The position numbers and the translations under genes are program-made. Below are positions 20,075 to 31,705 of a stretch of 64,000 nt of DNA, piece after piece. The notes under the pieces were generated by a model. The model was not told the DNA's origin. It did no database searches and worked only from the letters and a program-made list of their open reading frames with translations. Origin of the DNA: Neostapfia colusana (taxonomy: Eukaryota > Streptophyta > Magnoliopsida > Poales > Poaceae); contig JASWHV010000001.1 of assembly GCA_030760725.1 (NCBI GenBank), positions 76,157,683-76,221,682 of the forward strand, given 5' to 3'. Every line of letters begins with the position of its first letter. Position 1 is the first letter of the stretch.

Positions 20075-21387
20075 ATGCGCAACATAGTGCATAGTATGAT
20101 CTCTGCACTTCAAGATTTCGGCTCAAGTGATGTGGACACCGGTAGTGATGAAGATGAAGAAGCTATGGCAAATATGTGCTGCATGGCGAGCAAGTCAAGT
20201 TCAAGCTCCGAGGAGGCAGACCACAACAGCGACGATGAAGAGGTATGTCCCACTTGCGAAGAAATGTGTGATGCTATTTCTCGTGCCACTATTATATTAA
20301 AGAAAAAGGATAAAAAACTTAGGAACAATGCTGTTAAAATTGAATCACTAGAATCTTAAATTAATCATTTAAAAACTTTGATTCCTAGTGATGATTCTTG
20401 TTCCTCATGTGATTTGATTTATGAACAATTATCCTCTTTAAGAAGTGCACACACATCCACACTTGATAAACTTGAACTTGAAATTGAAAAGAACAAAGAG
20501 CTTGCTGCACTTAATGATAAAAATTTGAAAGATGCTTGTTGTTCTACAATTGATTTGCATTGTTCTTCACGTGATGATCTGAATAAGAAACTAAATGATG
20601 CTATGAATGAGATTTCTATTTTGAACAATGCTTTACGTGTGCATGAAGTTAAATATTGTTCAAATTGCAAACTAAAAGGAAAAACTTCACGTGAAAACTG
20701 CTTTGATCTGTCCAATAAACTTGATGACATGCATAGGACACTAGATCGGTTTTCTAATGCAAATAAGAACCTAAACTTTCTGCTGAATTCTTCCAAGTCT
20801 TGTAATGATAAAACTGGTTTAGGTTTTAAATCTCATGCTCATGCTAAGGCACACCCACCTAAAGTTGTAAAGTCATTAGGAAGCGGTTTGATTCAACAGC
20901 TCCTAGACAAAAAGAGGCGATTTTCAAATCTGCAGGAGTACTGTCCCATTCGGGTTCTAATAAACGTGTTGCTTGCTCATCTAGACATGATAATATGGTT
21001 ATTTTTCATTGTATCTACTGTGGTAGAGATGGTCATGTCATGGATTTTTGTTATAGACTAGCTAAACACGATAAGAAACAAAGAATACTTGCTAGATCAC
21101 ATAACAACCAAGCAAAATCTGCTAGACCGAATGTTCGGAGCTTGCAACCTGCTGTAATGAGTCAAAAACATGCTCCCGGACCTACTGTTTTTTGTGCTAC
21201 ATATAACACATCTTCTAAGTCAGTAGTTGGGAACAAAATTTTTCGATGTTTGGCTCATAAACCTGCTGTACCTTCTCAGCTTTCTCGTGTTATTCCTGCT
21301 GGACGTCGTGTGACTCAGTACTGGATTCCTAAAAGTCTTTTAACTAACCCCAGTATTGAGTCATCGACGTATTGTGCTGCTGTGTAG
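20075..21387 (+). pseudogene. E4 gag C-terminal extension with coiled coil and second zinc finger
   Basis: Three consecutive open stretches (20075-20359, 20378-21061, 20995-21387) downstream of the knuckle. The first is acidic with poly-Ser and CPTCEEMCD. The second has long leucine/lysine heptads, a probable coiled coil, with CSNCKLKG. The third carries HCIYCGRDGHVMDFC, a C-x2-C-x4-H-x4-C finger. Such an extended gag-to-protease region with a distal finger is typical of Sireviruses. A TAA at about 20357 and a frame change near 21000 break it. Confidence 0.8.
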
Positions 21388-21396
21388 GTTTCACGT

Positions 21397-23097
21397 TTGA
21401 GGAAGGAGAACATTTGGATTGTGGATTCAGGTTGCTCATGCCACATGACCGGTAACAAAGAATGGTTCTCCTCTCACTCTTTTGTGTCACGTGTAGAAAA
21501 TGTTATTTTCGCCGATAACTCTTCTACTCCCATAATTGCTAAACGTTCGGTTAGAGTAAACAATCTCTACACTTTGAAAGATGTGGCACTTGTTAAAAAT
21601 TTGAAATACAACTTGCTTTCGGTTTCACAATTGCTAGATGAAAATCTAGAGGTTAGCTTTGCTAAAAATTGCTGCAAGGTTGTAGATTCAAAAGGTGAGC
21701 TTTTGTTTAACATGTCTAGGTTTGGAAGAGTTTTTAAAGCTGATTTTGATTTATCAACTTCTAAGCATCGGTGTCTAGTTGCTAATGATACAAAGGATCT
21801 ATATTTTTGGCATCGTAGACTTGGTCACATAGGCTTTGATCATCTCACTCGTGTTAGTGCTTTTGATCGCATACGTGGGCTGCCGAAGCTTAAAAAGGAC
21901 AATGATATTGTGTGCTCTTCTTGTAGACATGCTAAGTTTGTTGCAGGTTCACATGCTCCTGTCACAATGACCATGACAGCTGAACCGGGACAACTTTTAC
22001 ATCTTGACACAGTAGGTCTGGCACGTGTTCAATCCTTCGGAGGTAAATGGTATGTGCTTGTGATTGTTGATGATTATTCCAGATATTCTTGGGTTTATTT
22101 TATGGCATCTAAGAATGAAGCTTTTAGTCATTTTAGAACTTTATTTCTTAGATTATCTATTGATCACCCAGGATCATTAAAAGCAATTAGAAGTGATAAC
22201 GGAACTGAATTTAAAAATCAATCCTTTGATCACTTTTGTGCTGAAAATGGAATAGATCATCAATACTCTTCACCATATGTACCACAACAAAATGGTATCG
22301 TAGAAAGAAAGAACAGTACCTTAGTTGAGATGGCTAGGATTATGCTTGATGAATATCAAACTCCTGGGAAATTTTGGGCTGATGCAATTGCAACCGCTTG
22401 TTATGTCTCAAATCGTGTTTTCTTGCGTGCTAAGCTTGGAAAAACCCCATATGAGCTCTGGTTTGGACATAGGCCTAGTGTTACACACTTTAGGGTTTTT
22501 GGTTGCAAATGCTTTGTTAAAAAACATGATAATCTTGATAAATTCGAAGCTAGATCTGTTGATGGCATGTTTCTTGGTTATCCATCTCATACTAGAGGCT
22601 ACCCTGTGCTTTTACTTGACACTGACAAAATTGTGGAGACTTGCGAGGTTTCTTTTGATGAAGCTAGCCCAAGTACTAGCTCCGATATTGCAGGTCCGGA
22701 TCCATATCCGCAGGGGGAGAGTATTTTTATTGAAGAAGATGAAGAAGTGGTGCTGCTGCCCGAAAACTCGGAAGTAAATAACGATCAAGCTGCTGATTTT
22801 GCACCACAACCAGCACCAACAGTCACTACTGCAGGTTCGGACCTTCCTCAATCAACAAGCTCTCCTAATCAAAGGTCCGAACATGAAGAAGAAGGTGCTT
22901 GTGAAGTGTCTTCTCCCCTCCGAGTACTCAAAAGTCATCCTCCACAACAAATCATTGGAAGCTTGCATGAACGAGTCACTCGGTCGAGGTTTTGCGATCC
23001 AAACTCTCATGTTCATTCTGCTTTTGTTGCTTATTTTGAACCCAAGGATATATCACGCGCACTCACTAATGAACCTTGGATTAATGCCATGCAATAA
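21397..23097 (+). pseudogene. pol: E4 protease and integrase
   Basis: An open stretch of 566 codons. The protease motif VDSGCSCHMTG lies at residues 9-19. The integrase zinc region has WHRRLGHIGFDHL and CSSCRHAKF. The integrase core has catalytic residues in LHLDTVGLA, IRSDNGTEF and VERKNSTLVEMAR. A GKTPYELWFGHRPSV segment, a long acidic/proline linker and the start of RT (NEPWINAMQ) follow. It ends at TAA 23095-23097, where related elements continue into RT, so the stop is a mutation. Order protease-integrase-RT defines copia. Its catalytic residues are intact although the element is dead. Confidence 0.92.
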
Positions 23098-24545
23098 GAG
23101 TTAGAAAATTTTGAAAGAAATAATGTTTGGAAACTTTGTACCTCCACCTCAAGGTCACACATTAATTGGAACTAAATGGGTATTTAAAAATAAGCAAAGT
23201 GAGGATGGGGTTGTGGTTAGGAATAAAGCTAGGTTGGTTGCTCAAGGTTTCACTCAAATTGAAGGTCTAGATTTTGATGAAACATTTGCTCCTGTTGCTA
23301 GATTAGAAGCTATAAGAATTTTATTAGCGTTTGCTGCATCTAAAGGTTTCAAGTTATATCAAATGGATGTTAAAAGTGCTTTTCTTAATGGCTACATAGA
23401 GGAGGAGGTTTATGTTAAGCAGCCACCGGGTTTTGAAAATCCAAATTTTCCTAATCATGTTTACAAACTGTCCAAAGCCTTGTACGGTCTAAAACAAGCC
23501 CCTAGAGCATGGTATGATAGGTTAAAAACATTCTTACTTGAAAAGGGGTTTACCATGGGCAAGGTTGATAAAACTCTTTTTGTACTTAAGCATGGCAATG
23601 ACTCATTATTCGTTCAAGTGTATGTGGATGATATTATCTTTGGTTGTGCTTCTCGTTATCTCGTGTCCAAGTTTTCAGCTATGATGAGTTCATAATTTGA
23701 GATGAGTATGATGGGAGAACTCACATACTTTTTGGGGCTGCAAATCAAGCAAACAAAAGAAGGAACTTTTGTGCATCAAACTAAGTATACAAAGGACCTT
23801 CTTAAGTGCTTCAACATGGACAAATGCAAGCCTCTTCGGACACCAATGGGAACAGCAACAACACTTGAACTTGACAGAAGATGGTGATCCGGTCGATAAA
23901 AAAGAATACAGAAGTATGATTGGATCACTTTTGTATCTCACGGCGTCAAGACCGGACATACAATTCAGCGTATGTCTTTGTGCACGTTTTCAAGCTTCTC
24001 CACGTGCTTCACATCGCCAAGCCATCAAAAGGATTCTCAGGTACCTACATGGAACTCAAGAATTTGGCATTTTTCTTCCTTCTTCCTCAACCGTTTCTTT
24101 GAAAGTTTTTTCAGATGCTGATTTTGGGGGTTGTAGGATTGATAGGAAAAGTAATTCGGGTGCTTGTCATTTTATTGGTAATTCACTTGTTGATTGGTCC
24201 TCTAGAAAACAAAGTTCAGTTGCACAATCCACGGCGGAATCTAAATATGTAGCTGCGGCTAGCGCTTGCTCAAAAATTCTTTAGATTGTTCAAACACTTA
24301 AGGACTATGGGGTTAATTTAGATAGTGTTCCACTGTTTTGTGATAACACTAGTGCAATTTGTATTGCTAAAAACCCCGTGAAACACTCTAGAACTTAGCA
24401 CATTGACATTAGGTATCACTTTCTTCGTGATAATGTTGAAAAAGGAAACATTGTGCTTCACCATGTCGATACGAACAACAATTGGTTGATATTTTTACAA
24501 AACCTTTGGATTTCACTCGTTTTTGTTTCATTCGTAGTGAAATAG
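23098..24545 (+). pseudogene. pol: E4 reverse transcriptase and RNase H, broken
   Basis: RT begins after the stop at 23097 and includes GTKWVFKNK, NKARLVAQGFTQ, FAPVARLEAIR, YQMDVKSAFLNG and the catalytic YVDDIIFG. It breaks at 23695, continues from 23702 with ELTYFLGLQI, and shifts frame near 23880. RNase H has FSDADFGG, STAESKYVAAASA and DNTSAICIAKNP. A stop near 24282 and another near 24397 follow. The end near 24545 has the usual copia HHVDTNN sequence. Non-functional. Confidence 0.9.
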
Positions 24546-25540
24546 GGGTTATGCATCCTCATGATTGAGGGGGAGTTTTTGAAACTTTGAAAGTCTATGT
24601 GTGAATCTGAAACTTAGATAATATGAGCATAGTATTTCATACATATATGACTTTGTGATTCCTTTTACAGGCTGAAACTTCTTACTACATTACTCATGTT
24701 ATACATTTTGTAGTTTTTGCCATGACTAGTAATTGGAATAATTACTTACACTAAATCTGGTCATGATCGAACTTTCTTGCTGTTTTGAACTTGTTGTGTG
24801 CTCACAAGTGCTTTTAATCATAAAAATTAATCAAGTGATCAGCTTACATGTTGAGTTTTCAAATAAAAATTTGAGAAAAGATCAAGAGAATATGCATGCA
24901 TCGCACTTCTTCTTTTGAGATTGCTTATCATTGCACTAAGATATGAACTTGGAAGGAATTGTGTATGACTAAAACCATGTCCTTAAGCTTCTGATTGTCA
25001 AATGACATAGGCTTGGCTTGGTTGGTTAGAATAAGGCTGATGCGGCATATAATCTCTTGCAAATATCATATGATCAACTTTGTGCCTTAAATAATTATGA
25101 ATAATAAAAATGCAGCAACAAGTGTCATGTTTTCAGGTTTTGAAATAGTTGAGTAAGGGAGATCATGACTTGCTTAAACTGAAAAATACATTTGATCTCT
25201 AGCATGGCTTACACTACTTTATGTATCTCATTGATGTGATAGTGTAAGTAACCTGATAGTATGACTTGGATGAGCTTTGTTTTGTATGTATATGTTATAA
25301 TATGCTCATAACATTTAAAAATTTCTCTTTTGAACCTTGCTGAATACATTGTCAAAGGGGGAGAAATATGTATAAGGAGAGATTTTTTTTACACTTTGCA
25401 TATGTTATACACTTTCTTCCTTCTCTGATTTTAAAAAATGGGGAGAAATTAATAAAGGGGGAGAAATGAGTTTTCAAAACTTTTCAAAACTTTTCATAAG
25501 CCAATGTTCGGATTTTAATTGGTGTTGCCAATGCATTCAT
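24546..25540 (+). other. E4 post-pol spacer with repeated polypurine-like tracts
   Basis: About 1 kb of AT-rich sequence between pol and the 3' LTR with no ORF. An envelope-like frame found in some Sireviruses is not seen. Purine tracts occur at 24567-24575, 25354-25364, 25434-25448 and 25454-25466, all variants of AAGGGGGAG(A). Confidence 0.85.
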
Positions 25541-25552
25541 CAAGGGGGAGAT
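25541..25552 (+). promoter_or_regulatory. E4 polypurine tract
   Basis: CAAGGGGGAGAT ends exactly at the 3' LTR start and primes plus-strand synthesis. It is the last of five similar tracts. Confidence 0.9.
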
Positions 25553-27177
25553 TGTGAGACCTATGTGTGCTGAATACATTGGCAATTAGGATAAAAGTTA
25601 GCATTAACATTCAAAGTTTTGAATATTGCCAAAATATTCTTCTGTGGCAAGGTCCGACAAGTTCTTTGTTAGGTCCGCCAAGTGTTGGCAAGGTCCGACG
25701 CAAGGTCCGGAGAGCTCCTGCATGGTCCGGAGAGCTTCTGTGAGGTCCGGAGCTTGTTTTTAGGGAGCTCCCGTGAAGTTCAACTCGTAGAACTGCAGCA
25801 TCTTGTTTTTGTTTTTAACTCGCAATGTTTCAAACTTGCTTTATGGGAAGGTTTGCTTAGTATTAATTTGCTAAGATTTTGGTGTGTTTTGGTGGTTATG
25901 GCTGTTATCATTTGATATGGTTTGCAACATGCTTATGTGACGTGCTCATGTAAGGTGTTGTGGTTTTCGAACTAACGTGAGTCAAGTCGAGGACTTGTGC
26001 TCGGAAGAATTGGTTGTTTATTCATGTGCAGGTGTTGCTTGAGTTCAAGACATGGCTGGTGACGGGATCCTTGGACTAATCTCAGGGAGGAGATGAGGTT
26101 CCAACAACCAAGTTCGGGAGGAGCTGTGGTTGAGTTGATCGGGAGATCGCGCAACATGTTTGGATCAAGGGCAGTGCATATGAAGGTTGCGTGTACGTCG
26201 TTGGAAGGTGTTTGCACGTGTGCAAGGAGTGCATGGACGTGGCAACATTTTTCTAAGGCGTGATGAAGAGAAGTGGACGTAAAGAATTGGTAGGAAAGGT
26301 CCAACCGGCTGGATTGCGTACTCAGTCTGAGGCTGAGTCGGATATGGCTCAAATATGGAAGATCTGAGTTGGTTATGATAGGATTTCGTGCTAGGCACGA
26401 AGTTGAGTTGTTTTAGGAATGTTTAGGACGTTTCTAAGGTGTTTGGAAGTCTCACGATTGCTTCTTTATGTGAATAGGAGAGTCCTGAGCAGTTATGGTA
26501 AGTTAGGATACGAGTCCAATTAGGAGTAGGAGTCCTAGATTGGATTGATTAGCCTGAGGGCTGGCTACAAAAGCAAGGGAGGCCAGAGCTCTCGTGGGTA
26601 GAGAACTTTGGGCTGTTCCTCTTGTGTTTCTATTGAATAAAGTTCATAGTTTCGAGGAGCTTTCGTGGCTTGTTCGTCCGATTTTTTTTTCTTCAAGTCT
26701 TTCTCGCCGAGTTTTTGGACAGACCGACGTTGCTTCGGTGTTTCATTCATAACTCGAGTTTTACAGATCCGATTGATGTGATTCTTTTTGGGTTGTCTTC
26801 ACAACTCAATTATATATCATCTATGAAATTTTCACGAGCTTCGGATATATAGTTTTTGAGATACACGAGTTTCTTTGCAGCGTTGCAGATCTGTTTAATA
26901 TCGGGTAGAACAGATTGATCTTCGTTTAATGTTTTGATCGTATCTCAAGTTTTACTTCGTGTTTTCAAGTGATTCTTGTTGCATTAGATCTGTGACTTGA
27001 TTCTCTACCTCTCTACTGGATTTTTCACGGTTGAACATGTTTGAAAACACTTGCACACACGGTTTCTTTAACCGATTGATTTTTTGCTGAGGGGTTTTTG
27101 TTGTTTCCGCTGCGAAAAGTTTTAATCTACCACTCACCCCCTCTCTGGTAGCTTTTCACGTGCTCTTTGATCCTACA
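25553..27177 (+). repeat. E4 3' LTR
   Basis: 1625 bases, same ends as the 5' LTR. It has the AGGTCCG cluster at 25645-25752, AATAAA at 26636-26641, and about 35 extra bases near 26813-26848 relative to the 5' LTR. Scattered substitutions suggest an insertion that is not very recent. Confidence 0.95.
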
Positions 27178-27182
27178 CTCAC
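27178..27182. repeat. E4 target-site duplication, right copy (ctcac)
   Basis: Second copy of the five-base duplication. E3 leader sequence resumes right after it. Confidence 0.95.
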
Positions 27183-27834
27183 AAAATGAAAAATCCTAAC
27201 CGGATTATACCTCCATATACGACTCAACCATGTCACTAAAACGGTCTTTCGCAAATGTGTGTTACACGAGATACGTAACGTGGTTAGTCCTGCAGAAGAA
27301 CACTCAATAATGACTCACTCAAATGGTTTGTCATTTCAGGCAGCTCCATATTTGAAATTAATTACATACGCCTGTATCATTGCCATACGGCCGTCCTTGA
27401 GTGAAGCCATGTCTCAAAGTACATGGATGGGTTATTCACCACGTGACGGAGGGCTTCACACCTTTGCAAATAAGCACACCGGTGGACCAGCGTTTTTGTA
27501 TGCCCCATATAGCATAATAAGTCCTAGAACACATATTTCGTGTTACAAACTTCATGGGGTGTCCTCCTATTGCCCTTGGTTTGCACACTGGAGGCTAGTG
27601 CCATTCATATGTCTCAAGACATGAAGAGTCTTAGAAAATATATTCACTTTCTGTCCGTTGCCAAACGGAACATCTCATGCTACATTCCTCGCATGAGGGA
27701 GCTAACCAAAATTGGCCGCTTTCGGTGGCGTACCTTACATCTTACCTGAGCATAGGTGCGTCGTTACATAATTCAAATACAGAATTATAACAAGTAAGTT
27801 AGTCATGCCACTTTAGTGTGCTATCCCCTAAGCA
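27183..27834 (-). other. E3 leader, LTR-proximal part
   Basis: The rest of the E3 leader between E4 and the primer-binding site. It aligns, inverted, with the E7 leader 51682-52480, including the AACCGGATTATACC and ACGTAACGTGG-like segments. Plus-strand open stretches here run against the element and are not conserved in E7. Nothing else is seen. Confidence 0.75.
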
Positions 27835-27846
27835 GCTCTGATGCTA
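27835..27846 (-). promoter_or_regulatory. E3 primer-binding site (tRNA-Met type)
   Basis: Element-sense TAGCATCAGAGC, two changes from TGGTATCAGAGC, three bases after the 5' LTR. E7 has TGGCATCAGAGC at the same place. Confidence 0.82.
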
Positions 27847-27891
27847 GCCTGTGATGGACCGAAATCCGTACAATCTAGGATCACAGAGGGT

Positions 27892-27912
27892 GGTGCCGCG
27901 CGATGCGACACC
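27892..27912. repeat. 9-3-9 hairpin in the E3 5' LTR
   Basis: Arms GGTGCCGCG and TGCGACACC. The loop-closing pair is lost compared with the 3' LTR copy, while the other eight pairs remain if G-U pairs are allowed. Confidence 0.75.
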
Positions 27913-28246
27913 TGACGGCACACATGCTAAAAAAACACATGGTATTACATCCAAACTTACTGAATTTGTACAAAAATAGTACAAACCTTCAGTTTACCTC
28001 TGCTTTACAGAGTTTATGAAGCGGAAATTATTTATACAACTCACACCTACCCTTAACTAGCAAAAGTTGGTGGTCCAGCCCTACGGACAACCCACACTAG
28101 CTACACTCAGCTTCACTGCAGCGTGTACGGCTCCAACACAGCCATAGTCCCCGATGGAGGATAGCCCTCTCCGGTGAACCCGTATTCCGAGTCCGTGGGG
28201 TACTCCTCACCTGCAAACACTCATAGCAGCAACCATGAGCACGATG

Positions 28247-28251
28247 TCTCA
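28247..28251. repeat. E5 target-site duplication, left copy (tctca)
   Basis: Matches 40889-40893. The intact E3 3' LTR near 8611-8625 shows the unoccupied site (gcctcagc). Confidence 0.97.
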
Positions 28252-28290
28252 TGTCACACCCGGTTTTTCCGAAGAATAACCAAGTGAATA

Positions 28291-28327
28291 TCACATGTAT
28301 GCCAGGATCATTTTCTCATACATGTGA
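28291..28327. repeat. 11-bp inverted repeat in the E5 3' LTR
   Basis: Arms TCACATGTATG and CATACATGTGA with a 15-base loop. It is the same as in the 5' LTR and in E1. Confidence 0.85.
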
Positions 28328-31272
28328 TGACAAATAGTGAAGCATCAATTATTACAAGCCAGGTGTCGAATATAAATAAGTCTTACATAGCAAATGTCTC
28401 GATGGACAAAAATAAGTTCATCACAAGTAAATAAACTAGCAGCGGACTATTATTCTTCAGGGCTCCGTCACAGGCATTGCCCGTGGGTCTCCATGAACCT
28501 AGAAACCTTCTTCGGGTCCAAAGTCTTGGTCATTATACACCACCTCATTATCTTGACCTGAGCAGCAATATAAACCAACACATATGCAAGGTTGAGTACC
28601 GATGGTACTCAGCAAGTGTGGGAAAGTTATGTCATGCATGGCTAGAACAAGGAGAGGTTGAACTCATGGTTAAAGCACTACGCAATTAATACCTACCACC
28701 TTAGCTTATTAAGCACCTACATTACTACACAGGTGAAATGGTCCCAATCTCCCATCCCATCATCATAATCAAATAACCATATCATCATTTCCAATGTTAA
28801 GCTCCCCGCTTAACATCCACAACTTCCAAAACCATCAATCCTCTAATCATGAATAAGTCCAAGCCGCTCTTGACCGTGAGCACGGCTGTCATGACAGTTT
28901 TGACTCTGCAGAGTTTGTACCACTGTACCCACATGTAGTGATTTCATCCCCCGTTGTCGGGTGGACTAAAAAAACCTCCATTATGCCAGTGGCTACGAAC
29001 CACATTCACACTTCCCAGGTGTGTAGCCAGGAGATCACTACGAAGCCTTTACAAAGGGATTCTCGACGAGCGTGGGCCCACTGAGGTTTCACCCCTAACA
29101 GCATACAGAGGCTCCAACCCCGCTGCAGTGGCCCCCTCTTGAGCCTTGCGGTTCATATGGTAGTCCAGCTGACACCTATTCCCCGCACCATCCAACACAC
29201 CCATACTATGTCGGGGATACACCTAATTAATTGGCCAAGCCGCCCCATCTCAGCATGTGGTTGGCACGGTAAAGCCAGGTTACATGCTCCATGAACCGGT
29301 CCTTAGGATCCAGGCAAGTACTAAACACAAACCCGAGTCTCGTGCACCCAGCACACAACCAAAACATCCAACTTGCCTTGATCCCTACCTCTACATAACT
29401 CACAATATCTCATTCAAGAGTATGGTAAAATAAACTGATGATCTGATATCCCAAATATCCCATTCTAAGCATGGCTAAGCATATGCATAATAATAAATGA
29501 CATGACAAAATAAATCCCAACCCAAGCTACAAGGAAACAAGGTAATGCAATTCTAGGGAAACTTCCTAGCATGGGTTTCATATTTCATTTGACAATGCAA
29601 ATAATTCTATCTACACATCCTAGCATAGGATCAAAGTGGTCAAGGACACTTGCCTCCTTCCTGCTGCTCTTGGAATGGGTAGTCCTGATCTTGGAAATTG
29701 AGAACTTGCTCTGGAGCAGGTTCTACATCATACCATCACACATAGCAAAAGAAAAACAACAATCCATAAGACATAGTTCACACTTCCACTTAATACAAAC
29801 CACACATTCACATTTATGAAACCATTCACAAATTCTATGTGTTGTGGTTACTCTATGTGTGTTGATCTTTGGCTTACATGCACTTTTAATCATGTGTATA
29901 TGATTCCTACTTTTGTATTCACATTTATGCTTGCATACTATATATATGAGTTTCCAATTTAAATAAATTCCTTATATTCAATTACTACACCTTTTAGCTA
30001 CAAAGTATGCATGAAAGGTATTTTCCTTCTCCATGTGTGTCCTCGGAATTTCTACCAACCCTAAACTGAATTCTTTGGATTTTAGAAACTTCATTTATCA
30101 TTTACTAGTTGCTATATTTTCAGATTTATTTCCTATGCCTAATTGTGAACTTTATTATTAAAATAACAAGACACATCATCTAAACAGAATAGGTTCTGAT
30201 CTAAAATATTTAATAATATATTTTTGACCTTTTCCTCTGATATAAACTATTTTACATTTATTTTCCCTATTTTCAGAACTATTCTTTACTTTAAAACGTG
30301 TCCCTATAACTAACAAATGTGAATAATAAATTAAACTGATTCATTTCAGCCAAAAATCTATTTTTATCTCAGTCCAAAGTTTTCTAAGTACTGAGAAAGT
30401 TTTAATTTAAATTTGACAATATGTTTGTCCCACTTTATAAATTTTAAATACTAGCCACATATTCAATTTCCTATATTTAATACCAAACAGGGTTAAAAAG
30501 GTAAACTCACCCCACTACAGGGTCTATTATATTATTTTAACAATTTTTAGGGGTCTAGCTACTCATAAAGAGGAGTTTTTCCTAATTTTTATTAAGTCCA
30601 GGGGCTAAAACTGATTTTTAAATAAATTTACATGATTTTCTGAAGTTCCAGGGGCTAGATCAGAAGTTTCCGGGGCTAGCTCTTATTTCCCGAGAACCCC
30701 AGGGGGTAGCCCGTAAGATTTCCAGTCTTTATAACGCGGGGCTGACGTGGACCTTCCGATTTAAAACGGACGGCTGAGATTATAACATCGAACCGGTACG
30801 CGGGGATTTAAACTCTACCGTGCGATTTAAAATAAACGGCGCACACGCGGCCACGTCGCTCTGATCGAGCGCGGGCGGCGCTGCCGGCGGCGCACGGCGG
30901 CGGGAGGCGGCGATCTCGCCGGAGAGTTTCGGATCTTCGGGAATTCTTTCTAGAACTGTGATTTTATGGCATAGATCGGTGGAGGGGAGGTCGGGGATCT
31001 CACCTCGGGGGTTTTCTTGAGCTCGGAGGTCCTGGAAAGCGATAGGCGACGAGGTCCGAGGTGAATTCACAGCGAGGCTCGTCGGCGCTGTGTTTGAACC
31101 GCAAACCACCGAGTTTTCTGCACCTGCGAGGTTCCCCGGAGGCGGTGGATCAAGACCAGCGAGTTAGATCGGAATTTCCGAGCGTAGATCGGCCAGAATT
31201 CGCCGGACGGGCTCGGGTTCTCACCGGAGTAAAAACGGTGGATCGCATGGGAAAAACAGAACGAGGCTGGGG

Positions 31273-31279
31273 TTTTATA
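31273..31279 (-). promoter_or_regulatory. TATA-like box of the E5 3' LTR
   Basis: TATAAAA on the minus strand, about 385 bases into the LTR, followed by a GC-rich leader. Conserved in the other LTR copies. Confidence 0.55.
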
Positions 31280-31415
31280 GAAGGGGGAGGGCGGCGGGTT
31301 TGTTTAGATCGAGTGGGAGTCCTCCGGAACCAGAATTCGGCTGGAAATCCGGTCGGTTGCGATCGCACGCGCGCGGGGAAACAGTCCGGGTTTCAGACGA
31401 TCGAGGGTTAGGGAT

Positions 31416-31436
31416 GACAGGTGGGTCCCACCTGTC
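31416..31436. repeat. Perfect 10-1-10 palindrome in the E5 3' LTR promoter region
   Basis: Arms GACAGGTGGG and CCCACCTGTC flank a single T. It contains GGTCCCAC, which fits the class I TCP binding consensus GGNCCCAC. It lies about 140 bases upstream of the TATA-like box in element sense. E1 has an imperfect version near 7755. Confidence 0.65.
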
Positions 31437-31660
31437 TGAGAGAGAGAGCGTGGGCGCATGGCTGCGGGCTGGCGTGGGGGCAGGGTGGGCCGGCTGGTGG
31501 GTTTCGGCCCACTGGCCGGTTTTTTTCTGTTTTCCTTTTTTCTTTTTCTATTTCTTTTCTGTTTTGAGTTTAATTTGAATTCCAGTTTGAATTTGAATTT
31601 TTGCAACACATGCAACACGTCCAAAAATTTTTAAACTCTTCTGGATTTTGGGGTGTTACA

Positions 31661-31674
31661 GCTCTACCCCCCTT
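31661..31674 (-). promoter_or_regulatory. E5 polypurine tract
   Basis: Element-sense AAGGGGGGTAGAGC directly before the 3' LTR. It primes plus-strand DNA synthesis. E1 has lost its counterpart. Confidence 0.88.
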
Positions 31675-31705
31675 AAAATAAATCTCGTCATCGAGATTGG
31701 TGGTT

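Larger units (their letters stand above)
17467..27177 (+). mobile_element. E4: Sirevirus-like Ty1/copia retrotransposon
   Basis: Plus-strand, 9711 bases. It has LTRs of 1597 and 1625 bases starting TGTGAGACC and ending CCTACA, a 5-base duplication ctcac, a tRNA-Met-type primer-binding site, gag, a long cysteine/coiled-coil gag extension, then protease, integrase, RT and RNase H in copia order. After them comes a 1 kb spacer with repeated polypurine tracts. The Sirevirus assignment rests on the second zinc finger, the repeated purine tracts, the RT motif LYGLKQAPRAWYDRL and LTR motif repeats. It is inactive because of many stop codons. The LTRs differ at scattered positions and by one indel of about 35 bases. 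Confidence 0.95.
27850..28251 (-). repeat. E3 5' LTR, outer segment
   Basis: First 402 bases next to the primer-binding site, starting TGTGATGGACCG. They match 8213-8620 of the 3' LTR and hold the hairpin at 27892-27912. The segment is interrupted by E5 at 28252. Confidence 0.93.
28252..31660 (-). repeat. E5 3' LTR
   Basis: 3409 bases, TGTCACACCC to GGTGTTACA. Its right end is GC-rich with TATA-like box 31273-31279, palindrome 31416-31436 and a pyrimidine tract near 31522-31562. The middle is AT-rich with no gene. About ten bases near 31637-31642 are missing compared with the 5' LTR. ORF-like frames in the GC-rich part lack an ATG. Confidence 0.97.

Noticed and set aside
24546..25540. Possible envelope-like gene in the copia element
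   Set aside because: The 1 kb spacer has no open frame of useful length on the element strand.
27259..27624. 121-codon plus-strand frame in the E3 leader
   Set aside because: Antisense to E3, not kept in the homologous E7 leader, and no domain recognised.
30780..31109. Minus-strand open frame in the E5 LTR leader, with similar frames at 40000-40329 and 7135-7437
   Set aside because: It opens with GTG, not ATG, and the similarity between copies is what the LTR DNA similarity alone predicts. A splice-donor motif lies within it.
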